DNA of 64,000 bases from Streptomyces flavofungini (GTDB lineage Bacteria; Actinomycetota; Actinomycetes; Streptomycetales; Streptomycetaceae): positions 49,109 through 113,108 of the forward strand of contig NZ_BMVR01000019.1 of NCBI RefSeq assembly GCF_014650815.1, given 5' to 3'. The notes beneath the pieces were generated by a model. It searched no databases, was not told the origin of the DNA, and worked only from the letters and a program-made list of their open reading frames with translations. This document shows positions 1 through 7,302 of this stretch, piece by piece; the stretch's first letter is position 1; every line of letters starts with the position of its first letter. Position numbers and translations under genes: made by a program.

Positions 1-49
1 TGTGCCGGTCAGGTATCCGTGAGGATCAAGAGGCCTGTAGGTTCGGCGC

Positions 50-490
50 ATGGAGGAGCTGGACCGACAAATCGTGCAGCTGCTCGTCAAGGACGGGCGG
101 ATGAGCTACACCGACCTGGGCAAGGCCACGGGCCTGTCCACGTCAGCGGTGCACCAGCGGGTGCGCAGGCTGGAGCAGCGAGGAGTGATCCGCGGGTATG
201 CCGCGGTGGTGGACCCCGAAGCGGTCGGCCTGCCGCTCACGGCCTTCATCGCGGTGAAGCCGTTCGACCCCAGCGCCCCCGACGACATCGCCGAGCGGCT
301 CGCCGGAGTGCCCGAGATCGAGGCCTGCCACAGTGTCGCCGGCGCCGAGAACTACCTGCTCAAGGTGCGCGTGTCGACCCCGCACGAGCTGGAGAACCTG
401 CTGGCCCGGCTGCGCACGCTCGCCGGGGTCTCGACGCACACCACGGTGGTCCTCTCGACGCCGTACGAGTCGCGGCCGCCCCGGATCTGA
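50..490 (+). CDS. Lrp/AsnC family transcriptional regulator
   Basis: A 146-aa protein of the usual Lrp/AsnC length. Residues 1-50 form the N-terminal winged helix-turn-helix (starts MEELDRQIVQLLVKDGRMSY, recognition region LSTSAVHQRVRRLEQRG). Residues about 60-140 form the C-terminal RAM/ligand-binding alpha-beta domain (ACHSVAGAENYLLKVRV is the characteristic effector-loop region). Such proteins bind DNA as dimers or octamers and usually sense amino acids. It lies 132 bp upstream of an amidohydrolase on the same strand, so that gene may be a target, but this is only inferred from position. The start at 50 is the first Met of the conserved domain. Its own upstream region is cut by the window edge. 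Confidence 0.93.
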   Translation: MEELDRQIVQLLVKDGRMSYTDLGKATGLSTSAVHQRVRRLEQRGVIRGYAAVVDPEAVGLPLTAFIAVKPFDPSAPDDIAERLAGVPEIEACHSVAGAENYLLKVRVSTPHELENLLARLRTLAGVSTHTTVVLSTPYESRPPRI

Positions 491-622
491 CGGCCGTCCC
501 GGCGCCGGCACGGAACGGCGGGGACGGGCGCGGGGGCGGGGGCGAGGAGCGCGGGCCGGGCCCCGAGTGCGGTGGCGACCCCGCGAACCGGAGTCCCGCG
601 CGCAGGCGCGAGACTGTTCCCC

Positions 623-2260
623 ATGAGCGAGCGCATCACCCCCGAAACCGGGCATCGCACCGTCCTGCTGCGCGGCGGCGAAGTCCACAGCCCCGCCGAC
701 CCCTTCGCGACCGCGATGGTCGTCGAACGCGGGCATATCGCCTGGGTCGGCTCCGAGGGCGCCGCCGACGGCTTCGCCGACGGTGTCGACGAGATCGTCG
801 ACCTCGAAGGCGACCTGGTCACCCCGGCGTTCACCGACGCCCATGTGCACACCACGTCCACCGGGCTCGCGCTCACGGGACTCGATCTGTCCGGCGCCCG
901 GAGCCTCGACGACGCGCTCGTTCTCGTACGCGAACACGCTGCCGGGCGCCCGCACGACCGCGTGCTGCTCGGCCACGGCTGGGACGCCGCCCGCTGGCCC
1001 GGCGGCCGTCCGCCCACCCGCGCGGAGCTCGACGAGGCCACCGGGGGCCGCCCGCTCTACCTCTCGCGCATCGACGTGCACTCCGCCGTCGCCAGCACCG
1101 CGCTCCTCGACCTCGTCCCCGGGGTCACCGACGCCGCCGGGTTCCACGCCGACGCGCCGCTGACCGCCGACGCCCACCACGCCGTGCGCACCGCCGCCCA
1201 CGCCGCCGTGACGCCCCAGCAGCGGGCCGACGCCCAGCGCGCCGCGCTCCGGCACGCCGCGTCGCTCGGCATCGGCTCGGTCCACGAGTGCGCGGGCCCC
1301 GTGATCTCCGGAGAGGACGACTTCACCTCGCTCCTGCGCCTGGCCGAGGCGGAGGCCGGGCCCCGGGTCGTCGGGTACTGGGCCGAGCAGGGCGCCGAAG
1401 GGGTCGCCCGCGCGCGCGAGTTGGGCGCGGCCGGTGCTGCCGGGGACCACTTCGTGGACGGCGCGCTCGGCTCGCACACGGCGTGGCTGTGCGAGCCGTA
1501 CGCCGACGAGGCCCCCGCCACCGGCAACTCCTACCTGACCGCCGCCGACGTCGCCGCGCACGTGGTGGCCTGCGCCGAGGCGGGCATGCAGGCCGGGTTC
1601 CACGCCATCGGGGACGCCGCCGTCGGAGCCGTCGTGGACGGCGTGCGCGCCGCCGCCGATAAGGTCGGCCTGGCCCGGGTGCGCGCCGCGCGGCACCGCG
1701 TCGAGCACGTCGAGATGCTCACCCCCGAGACGGTCGCCGCGTTCGCCGAGTTCGGCCTCACCGCGTCCGTGCAGCCCGCCTTCGATGCCCTTTGGGGCGG
1801 CGAGAACGGCATGTACGCGCAGCGCCTGGGCGCCGAACGGGCCCGCACCCTCAACCCGTACGCGGCCCTCCTGCGCGCCGGTGTCCCGCTGGCCTTCGGC
1901 TCCGACAGCCCCGTGACCCCCCTCGATCCCTGGGGCACCGTCCGGGCCGCCGCCTTCCACCGCACCCCCGAGCACCGGGTGTCCGTCCGCGCCGCCTTCA
2001 CCGCCCACACCCGCGGCGGCTGGCGGGCCATCGGCCGCGACGACGCGGGCGTCCTGGTGCCGGGCGCCCCCGCCGACTACGCCGTGTGGCGGGCCGACGA
2101 GCTCGTCGTCCAGGCCCCCGACGACCGGGTCGCCCGCTGGTCCACCGACCCGCGCTCCGGCACCCCCGGCCTGCCCGACCTCAGTCCCGGCGCCGAGCTG
2201 CCCCGCTGCCTGCGGACCGTCGTGGGCGGCGAGTCCGTATTCGTACGGCCTAACGAGTGA
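623..2260 (+). CDS. Amidohydrolase family protein (YtcJ-like, Amidohydro_3)
   Basis: A 545-aa metal-dependent hydrolase of the YtcJ/exoenzyme-regulatory type. The metal-binding HxH of the TIM barrel is seen in AFTDAHVHTT near residue 73, later histidines in GFHAIGDAA and HRVEHVEML, and the catalytic Asp in FGSDSPVTPLDPW. The N-terminal beta-sandwich (VLLRGGEVHSP) and C-terminal composite domain are present, so the protein is complete. The substrate is unknown; family members act on N-acyl amino acids, amidines or similar compounds. ATG at 623 is chosen because homology-like sequence starts there; an in-frame start at 572 would add 17 atypical residues. No strong ribosome-binding site is visible before either start. 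Confidence 0.85.
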   Translation: MSERITPETGHRTVLLRGGEVHSPADPFATAMVVERGHIAWVGSEGAADGFADGVDEIVDLEGDLVTPAFTDAHVHTTSTGLALTGLDLSGARSLDDALVLVREHAAGRPHDRVLLGHGWDAARWPGGRPPTRAELDEATGGRPLYLSRIDVHSAVASTALLDLVPGVTDAAGFHADAPLTADAHHAVRTAAHAAVTPQQRADAQRAALRHAASLGIGSVHECAGPVISGEDDFTSLLRLAEAEAGPRVVGYWAEQGAEGVARARELGAAGAAGDHFVDGALGSHTAWLCEPYADEAPATGNSYLTAADVAAHVVACAEAGMQAGFHAIGDAAVGAVVDGVRAAADKVGLARVRAARHRVEHVEMLTPETVAAFAEFGLTASVQPAFDALWGGENGMYAQRLGAERARTLNPYAALLRAGVPLAFGSDSPVTPLDPWGTVRAAAFHRTPEHRVSVRAAFTAHTRGGWRAIGRDDAGVLVPGAPADYAVWRADELVVQAPDDRVARWSTDPRSGTPGLPDLSPGAELPRCLRTVVGGESVFVRPNE

Positions 2261-2927
2261 TGTCACCGGTGCGGCGCGGCTCCGAACGGGGCCACACGGC
2301 GCGTCGCGCGACCTGCGGCGCCTCGCCACTGACCTGCTGATCTGCATAAACATCGCAGGTCAGAGGGCTATTGACAGACGGCGGCCGTCGGCGGGTAGTT
2401 TCGGCGCGTCCACCACAGGACGTCCGACCGGCGAACCCGCACGCAGCCGTCGACCGCCGCTGGATCATGGTCGGTGCGCCACCCCGGCGCACCGCCACCG
2501 GGAGCCAGGTCCAGCGCCCACGACGCTCAGGCGCGGGAACGCATCCGCCGGAAGGGGGCCGTCCCTCCAGCTCCCCGGAGCTCGGGGGAGGTGCGACCCG
2601 GGTAGGGCCCGGCCGCTCAGTAGACAACGGCTCTCGGTCGATCCGCAGCCAGCGGGTCCCAGGCCGGCCCGAAGGGCGCCGGGCCCGATCCGCAGGATCG
2701 CTCCTGCGCGATGCGGTGGCATCGCTCCGGTGCGGCGGGGACGCCTGCTCGCGCGCTCCTCGCGACAAGGGCCGCCCGTTCGCGCCGTCCTCAGGGGGAC
2801 GAAAGCCGCGCGCCGGACACAGTCGGCGCGCCCGGCGTGTCCCTGCCGGGCCGAGGGTCCGTGGCGTCGCAACACCCCAGGCCCGGGCCACTATGGTGGT
2901 TCCCTGCGTACGAACGAAGGGGCAGTA
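2261..2927. other. 667-bp intergenic region, no supported gene
   Basis: This gap separates the amidohydrolase from ppm1. It holds a possible promoter facing right (TTGACA at 2371-2376, 19-bp spacer, TAGTTT at 2396-2401) and a short dyad around AGCTCCCCGGAGCT near 2568 flanked by CCTCC and GGGGAGG. An open frame from 2371 to 2928 exists, but its predicted protein is arginine/proline-rich without any recognisable domain, as expected for chance open frames in such GC-rich DNA. Confidence 0.4.
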
Positions 2928-3722
2928 GTGAGCAACGGCGGCGGGATCAGCGAAGCAGCGGACGCGGAGCGGCAGTTCGGTCCGCTCGGCGAGGCCTTGG
3001 TGATCATCCCGACCTACAACGAGGCGGAGAACATCCAGGCGATCGTCGGCCGGGTGCGCGCCGCCGTGCCGCAGGCGCACGTCCTCGTCGCCGACGACAA
3101 CAGCCCCGACGGCACCGGGAAGATCGCCGACGAACTCGCGGCCGAGGACGACCACGTCCACGTACTGCACCGCAAGGGCAAGGAAGGCCTCGGCGCCGCC
3201 TACCTCGCGGGCTTCTCCTGGGGGCTGGAGCACGACTACGGAGTCCTCGTCGAGATGGACGCCGACGGCTCCCACCAGCCCGAGGAACTGCCGCGCCTGC
3301 TCACCGCCCTCAAGGGCGCCGACCTCGTGCTCGGCTCCCGCTGGGTGCCCGGCGGGCGCGTCGTCAACTGGCCCCGCTCCCGCGAGTTCCTCTCCCGCGG
3401 CGGCAGCACGTACTCGCGGCTGCTCCTCGACGTGCCCATCCGCGACGTCACCGGCGGCTTCCGCGCCTTCCGCAGCGAGACCCTCCAAGGCCTCGGCCTC
3501 AGCGATGTCGCCTCCCAGGGCTACTGCTTCCAGGTCGACCTGGCCCGCCGCGCCATCAAGGCCGGATACCACGTGGTGGAGGTGCCCATCACCTTCGTCG
3601 AGCGGGAGCTGGGCGACAGCAAGATGAGCCGCGACATCGTGGCTGAGGCGCTGTGGCGGGTCACGGCCTGGGGCGTGGGCGAGCGGGTCGGCAAGGTCAT
3701 CGGCCGCAAGCCTTCTTCCTGA
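2928..3722 (+). CDS. ppm1: Polyprenol monophosphomannose synthase
   Basis: A 264-aa GT2-family glycosyltransferase that moves mannose from GDP-mannose to polyprenyl phosphate on the inner face of the membrane, supplying the donor for protein O-mannosylation and other extracytoplasmic mannosyl transfers. The fold is clear: ALVIIPTYNEAENIQAIVGR at the N-terminus, ADDNSPDGTGKIA (nucleotide site), and VEMDADGSHQPEELPRLL, the DAD metal-binding motif. It is DPM1-like, without C-terminal membrane helices and without the fused acyltransferase domain of the mycobacterial protein. GTG at 2928 is preferred because GAAGG precedes it by about 9 bp and the domain begins soon after; upstream in-frame Mets add unrelated sequence. 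In S. coelicolor the equivalent gene also lies near rbpA. Confidence 0.93.
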   Translation: MSNGGGISEAADAERQFGPLGEALVIIPTYNEAENIQAIVGRVRAAVPQAHVLVADDNSPDGTGKIADELAAEDDHVHVLHRKGKEGLGAAYLAGFSWGLEHDYGVLVEMDADGSHQPEELPRLLTALKGADLVLGSRWVPGGRVVNWPRSREFLSRGGSTYSRLLLDVPIRDVTGGFRAFRSETLQGLGLSDVASQGYCFQVDLARRAIKAGYHVVEVPITFVERELGDSKMSRDIVAEALWRVTAWGVGERVGKVIGRKPSS

Positions 3723-3852
3723 CCTCGGCGGTCGACTGACCGGCCCCGGGGTGACCCTCTGCTCCGTCGGGGACGGCCCGGAGGCCGAGTGCCGGGTCGT
3801 TGTTGATCACCCCCTTATGCCGGTCTGAGCCGTGCCCAGGCACACTGGGAGC

Positions 3853-4455
3853 ATGACGACTGGCGCACCGCCTCCCACCCAGCCCGCCCGGCCCCGGCGC
3901 TCGCGCGTCCTCAGGTTCCTGCCGCTCGCACTCGTGGCCTGGCTGGTCCTGGAGATCTGGCTGCTGACCGTCGTGGCGGGGGCCACCAGTGGGCTGACCG
4001 TCTTCCTGCTCCTCGTGGGCGGGCTTGTGCTCGGATCCTTCGTCATCAAGCGGGCTGGGCGACGCGCCTTCAAGAACCTCAGCGAAGCCGTGCAACAGCA
4101 GCAGCGAGGGGTTGCGCCCGCGCCGGACTCCGGGGGCGGGAGCGCCCTCACGATGCTCGGCGGTCTGTTCCTGATCCTGCCCGGGCTGATCTCCGACGTC
4201 GTCGGCCTGCTGCTGCTGGTGCCGCCGCTGCAGAAGGCCCTCAGCCGGCGGGCCGAGCGGGCCTTCGAGCGGAAGGTCCGTGAGGCTGCCGCGGCTGCGC
4301 CCGGGGGGCTGGGGGACGCTTTCCAGCAGGCTCGGATGCAGCACCCTGGCGGGAAGGTGGTCCAGGGCGAGGTGATCCGTGAGGACGGGCCGTCGGGGGC
4401 GCCGGGAGCGCCGGGGGCGGCGCGGGGGCCGGAGGGGCCGGAGCTTCCGCGCTGA
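3853..4455 (+). CDS. fxsA: FxsA family membrane protein
   Basis: A 200-aa inner-membrane protein of the FxsA family, named after the E. coli protein that modulates exclusion of phage T7 by F plasmids; its function in actinomycetes is unknown. Three to four hydrophobic segments are visible: LPLALVAWLVLEIWLLTVVA, GLTVFLLLVGGLVLGSFVI, and LTMLGGLFLILPGLISDVVG, the last being the diagnostic GxxLIxPGxxxD region. The C-terminal tail is Gly/Pro/Ala-rich. ATG at 3853 removes a short upstream extension. The gene follows ppm1 on the same strand with a 130-bp gap and converges on rbpA. Confidence 0.9.
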   Translation: MTTGAPPPTQPARPRRSRVLRFLPLALVAWLVLEIWLLTVVAGATSGLTVFLLLVGGLVLGSFVIKRAGRRAFKNLSEAVQQQQRGVAPAPDSGGGSALTMLGGLFLILPGLISDVVGLLLLVPPLQKALSRRAERAFERKVREAAAAAPGGLGDAFQQARMQHPGGKVVQGEVIREDGPSGAPGAPGAARGPEGPELPR

Positions 4456-4499
4456 GGTGGGGCCTTCGCGAGGGCGCCCCGGTCCCGCCCCTTCTCCGA

Positions 4500-4715
4500 A
4501 GCCGGGGGCCGCCGCCCCCTGGGCCCCCGCTGTCGGCGCTTCGCGCCTCGTCCTCAATCTCCCCCAAGCTCTTAAGGAGCAGGGGGACCCCCACGAGGGG
4601 CTGAGAATGTGCGGGTGAGTTTCAGCCCCTCCGGCGTTTGAGGAGCGGGGTCTGGGGCCGGAGCCCCAGTTCCGGGAAAGGGGCGGGTCTGGGGCGCCCC
4701 AGCGCAGGCCCCGTC
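4500..4715. repeat. Streptomyces-type dispersed intergenic repeat
   Basis: The stretch after fxsA contains phrases that recur widely in Streptomyces intergenic DNA: CTCAATCTCCCCCAAGCTC near 4552, a CAGGGGGACCCCCACGAGG region near 4580, TTTCAGCCCCTCCGGCGTTT near 4620 and TTTGAGGAGCGGGGTCTGGG after it. Together these look like a member of the common dispersed palindromic repeat family of the genus. No open frame here is convincing. The family assignment is from memory of such elements, not a search. Confidence 0.55.
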
Positions 4716-4724
4716 CACGCACGC

Positions 4725-4772
4725 ACCACGAGGGCGGGCCCGCTGCCGAAGCAGCGGGCCCGCCCTCGTGGT
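4725..4772. terminator. Strong bidirectional hairpin terminator between fxsA and rbpA
   Basis: A perfect 22-bp inverted repeat (arm 1 at 4725-4746, arm 2 at 4751-4772) closed by the tetraloop CGAA lies between the convergent fxsA and rbpA genes, 25 bp beyond the rbpA stop. It lacks a U-tract, as is common for Streptomyces terminators. It could terminate transcripts from both sides. Confidence 0.85.
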
Positions 4773-4796
4773 TACTCCGCTCCGCGGTCCGCGCGC

Positions 4797-5171
4797 TTAC
4801 GCGGACTTGCGGCTGTCACGCGGATGCACCGCAATATTCATCGCACCGGACCTGAGAACCGCCAGGCGCTCCTCAAGAACCTCCTCGAGTTCTTCTCGAG
4901 TACGGCGCTCCATGAGCATGTCCCAGTGCGTACGCGCGGGCTTGCCCTTCTTCTCCTCAGGTCCGTCGCCGTCCACGAGGAGTGCCTGGGTCCCGCAGAC
5001 CTTGCACTCCCACTCGGGCGGGATCTCCGCCTCCACCGAGAACGGCATCTCGAAACGATGTCCGTTCTGGCATGCGTACTCCACGGCCTGGCGCGGAGCC
5101 AGGTCGATGCCGCGGTCGGTCTCGTAGCTGGTCACCACGAGGCGCGTGCCGCGAAGAGCTCGCTCACTCAT
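4797..5171 (-). CDS. rbpA: RNA polymerase-binding protein RbpA
   Basis: A 124-aa actinobacterial transcription factor that binds RNA polymerase holoenzyme containing primary-type sigma factors and stabilises the open promoter complex. The N-terminal core with the zinc-knuckle-like region (YACQNGHRFEMPF and WECKVCGTQAL) is followed by the basic linker and the sigma-interacting C-terminal segment (RTHWDMLMERRTREELEEVL). Length and all landmarks match the family. The start has a good Shine-Dalgarno (GGGAGG) upstream. A matching sigma-R promoter lies upstream, in keeping with the known thiol-stress induction of rbpA in Streptomyces. Confidence 0.97.
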   Translation of the reverse strand: MSERALRGTRLVVTSYETDRGIDLAPRQAVEYACQNGHRFEMPFSVEAEIPPEWECKVCGTQALLVDGDGPEEKKGKPARTHWDMLMERRTREELEEVLEERLAVLRSGAMNIAVHPRDSRKSA

Positions 5172-5232
5172 GAATCGTGCCTCCCGGGCTTGTCGCCCAC
5201 AGGGCAGGTGTCGCTGTCGTCGTCATCCGGTC

Positions 5233-5259
5233 AACGTCCGGTCGGCGGTAAAGATTCCC
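5233..5259 (-). promoter_or_regulatory. Sigma-R (disulfide stress) promoter of rbpA
   Basis: On the minus strand GGGAAT (+ strand 5254-5259, read backwards) is followed by an 18-bp spacer and GTT (5235-5233). This matches the sigma-R consensus GGAAT-N18/19-GTT exactly. It sits about 60 bp upstream of the rbpA start codon, and rbpA is an established sigma-R target in Streptomyces coelicolor. Confidence 0.8.
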
Positions 5260-5700
5260 GTTCAGGGTCATGCGTCGCCGTCGTATGCCGCCCCTTGTTG
5301 TACCCACCAGCGCCCGGTTTGTCACATCTGGCAGCAGATGTCACCCAGCGCTTCTGAATCCTCAGCGCGCAGTAACGGTCCGCCTGGCAGGCCAAACGCG
5401 TACACTACCGGCCTTCGCCGCTGGTTGCTAAATCCACGCCGTACCGGAACCCGTGCGTGCAGCCCGCAACTGGGCACGTGGAGCGCCACGAGCGACAGGA
5501 TCGCGTCCCGGCGCGACCCTGTGAGCTGGTACGTCAGGCCGAAGAGCGGTGGCCCGAGCCGGGCCGGGCCGCGGTCGCCGATCTCGTAAGCGGAAAAGTG
5601 CTCGGCGTACGAGCCCGCGCGGACACGGAGGCCGGGCGGGTGGACGCAGTCGTCCGGATGGGCTGCGGACTCGGTGATCTCCGACGCGCGGCCCGGTCCG
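5260..5700. other. Intergenic region between rbpA promoter and GDPD gene, no gene seen
   Basis: Upstream of the rbpA promoter, up to the 3' end of the GDPD gene, no frame shows a recognisable protein and no tRNA or other stable RNA was recognised. A short inverted sequence CATCTGGCAGCAGATG occurs near 5325-5340 and could be a small hairpin or operator. Confidence 0.35.
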
Positions 5701-6468
5701 TCAGACCCAGGTGCCCCGGTCCTCGAGCACGTCGCGGAGCGTCTCGATGTGGTCCGTCATGATGCCGTCGACGCCCAGGTCGAGGAGGGCGTGCATGCGG
5801 TCGGCGTCGTTGATCGTCCACACGTGGACCTGGAGCCCGCGCGCGTGGGCGGTGCGTACGAAACGGTGGTCGACCACGCGGACGCCGGACTGCGACTCCG
5901 GCACCTGGGCGCACACCGCCGACACCCGCGGCGTCGTCGGCACCCCCAGGGAGCGCAGCCGCAGCCCCAGCACGCCGCGCGTGCCGAACGACGTGGCCAG
6001 GCGGGGCCCCGCCAGGCGCTGGGCCCGCGAGACCCGGCCCTCCGAGAAGGAGCCGACGCACACCCGGTCCCAGGTGCGGGTGCGCTCGATCAGCTCCAGG
6101 AGCGGCAGGAGGGCGGACTCCGCCTTCACGTCCACGTTCCAGCGGACGGCAGGGAAGGCGGCCAGCATCTCTTCGAAGAGGGGGACCGGTTCGCTGCCTG
6201 CCACGCGCGCGTGGCTCACCTCGCTCCAGGGAAGGTCCGCGATCCGGCCCGTCGCGTCCGTGACCCGGTCCAGCGTCGCGTCGTGGAACGCGGCGAGCTT
6301 GCCGTCCGACGTGGCGTGCACATCGGTCTCGATGTAGCGGTAGCCCGCGTCCACGGCCCGCCGGAACGCGGCCGCCGTGTTCTCCAGGCCGTCGGCCGCC
6401 CCGCCGCGGTGGGCGAAGGCGAGAGGGCCGGGGTGGTCGAGGTAGGGGTGGCGTACGCGCGTGGTCAC
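5701..6468 (-). CDS. Glycerophosphodiester phosphodiesterase
   Basis: A 255-aa GDPD (GlpQ/UgpQ-type, cytoplasmic since no signal peptide) that hydrolyses glycerophosphodiesters to glycerol-3-phosphate and an alcohol. Motifs: FAHRGGAADGLENTAAAF (catalytic His and the conserved E-N-T), ETDVHATSDGKLAAFHD (metal-binding ExD and second His), VDVKAE, and the C-terminal VWTINDADRMHALLDLGVDG followed by GIMTDH. The GTG start at 6468 overlaps the stop of the upstream yczE-type gene by 4 bp (GTGA), showing translational coupling. Longer in-frame extension upstream would run through yczE in a second frame and is not credible. Confidence 0.93.
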   Translation of the reverse strand: MTTRVRHPYLDHPGPLAFAHRGGAADGLENTAAAFRRAVDAGYRYIETDVHATSDGKLAAFHDATLDRVTDATGRIADLPWSEVSHARVAGSEPVPLFEEMLAAFPAVRWNVDVKAESALLPLLELIERTRTWDRVCVGSFSEGRVSRAQRLAGPRLATSFGTRGVLGLRLRSLGVPTTPRVSAVCAQVPESQSGVRVVDHRFVRTAHARGLQVHVWTINDADRMHALLDLGVDGIMTDHIETLRDVLEDRGTWV

Positions 6469-7244
6469 CGTTGCAGTATCGCCTGCTCCGATGGCTCTCC
6501 GGAGGCCACGACGCGGCCTGCGGTGGACGCGGGAACGGCGAAGAAGCGGAGGAAGAACTGGGCGAGCGGCCCGATGCACAGGGCGTACAGGACCGTTCCG
6601 ACGCCCACGGTGCCGCCGAGGGCGAAGCCGGTGACGACGACCGCCACCTCCACCAGGGTCCGCATCAGCCGGATCGAGCGGCCGGTGCGGATGTTCAGGC
6701 CCGTCATCAGGCCGTCGCGCGGTCCCGGGCCGAACTTGGCCGCGATGTAGAGGCCCGTCGCCACGCCGTTGAGGACGATGCCCGCGACCAGAAGGGGAAT
6801 GCGTATGCCGAGCGCGTGCGCATCCGGTACGAGGGCGAGGGTGCCGTCCATCGCGAGGCCGACGACGAAGACGTTCGACACCGTGCCGAGGCCCGGGCGC
6901 TGGCGCAGCGGGATCCACAGGAGCAGTACGGCGGCGCCCACGAAGATCGACACGACGCCGATCGAGAGGCCGGTGCGCTCGGCCAGGCCCTGGTGCAGCA
7001 CGTTCCACGGCTCCAGGCCGAGGCCCGAGCGCACCAGGAGCGCGGAGCTGGCGCCGTACAGGGCCAGGCCTACGTAGAGCTGGCAGAGGCGGCGCGTGAG
7101 GTGACGCTCGCCGCGCGGGTCCCCGGTGGGCCCGTCGTGCGCCTCCGTAGTGGGCCGGTCGTCGCGTGATCCCGTAGTGGGCCGACCTGATTTCGCCCTG
7201 AACAAGAGAAGCCCCCGTGGTGGTAGTGGCCTGACCCATGACAC
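6465..7244 (-). CDS. YczE/YyaS/YitT family membrane protein
   Basis: A multi-pass membrane protein of the YczE type (about 259 aa from GTG 7244). Conserved start of the family, LCQLYVGLALYGASSALLVR followed by SGLGLEPWNVLHQGL, is clear, as is the diagnostic AAKFGPGPRDGLMTGL loop near the middle. Five or so hydrophobic helices follow. Genes of this family are repeatedly found divergent from MocR regulators, as here, and are thought to be transporters or accessories for small molecules of that regulon; the substrate is unknown. The start is uncertain: GTG 7244, TTG 7205 or an ATG at 7304 are all in frame, and the first 50-70 residues look non-native. Confidence 0.82.
   Translation of the reverse strand: MSWVRPLPPRGLLLFRAKSGRPTTGSRDDRPTTEAHDGPTGDPRGERHLTRRLCQLYVGLALYGASSALLVRSGLGLEPWNVLHQGLAERTGLSIGVVSIFVGAAVLLLWIPLRQRPGLGTVSNVFVVGLAMDGTLALVPDAHALGIRIPLLVAGIVLNGVATGLYIAAKFGPGPRDGLMTGLNIRTGRSIRLMRTLVEVAVVVTGFALGGTVGVGTVLYALCIGPLAQFFLRFFAVPASTAGRVVASGEPSEQAILQR
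7145..7236. promoter_or_regulatory. Three direct repeats, candidate MocR operator
   Basis: Near-identical 16-mers occur at 7145-7160 (CCGTAGTGGGCCGGTC), 7172-7187 (CCGTAGTGGGCCGACC) and 7221-7236 (TGGTAGTGGCCTGACC), all in the same orientation, with starts 27 and 49 bp apart. MocR/GabR-type regulators bind direct repeats near their own divergent promoters, and this lies just upstream of the MocR gene. The first two copies fall within the uncertain 5' part of the yczE-type frame. Confidence 0.5.
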
Positions 7245-7302
7245 TCTGTGGCTTGGTGACGGATGCCAACCATGGCCAATTCGACGAAGGTGGACTGGGA
7301 TC

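Noticed and set aside
2371..2928. Open frame of 185 codons before ppm1
   Set aside because: Arg/Pro-rich translation without domain, no ribosome-binding site, runs into the ppm1 start; best explained by GC bias.
5260..5700. Possible tRNA or small RNA gene
   Set aside because: No cloverleaf or CCA end could be made; only a short hairpin is seen.
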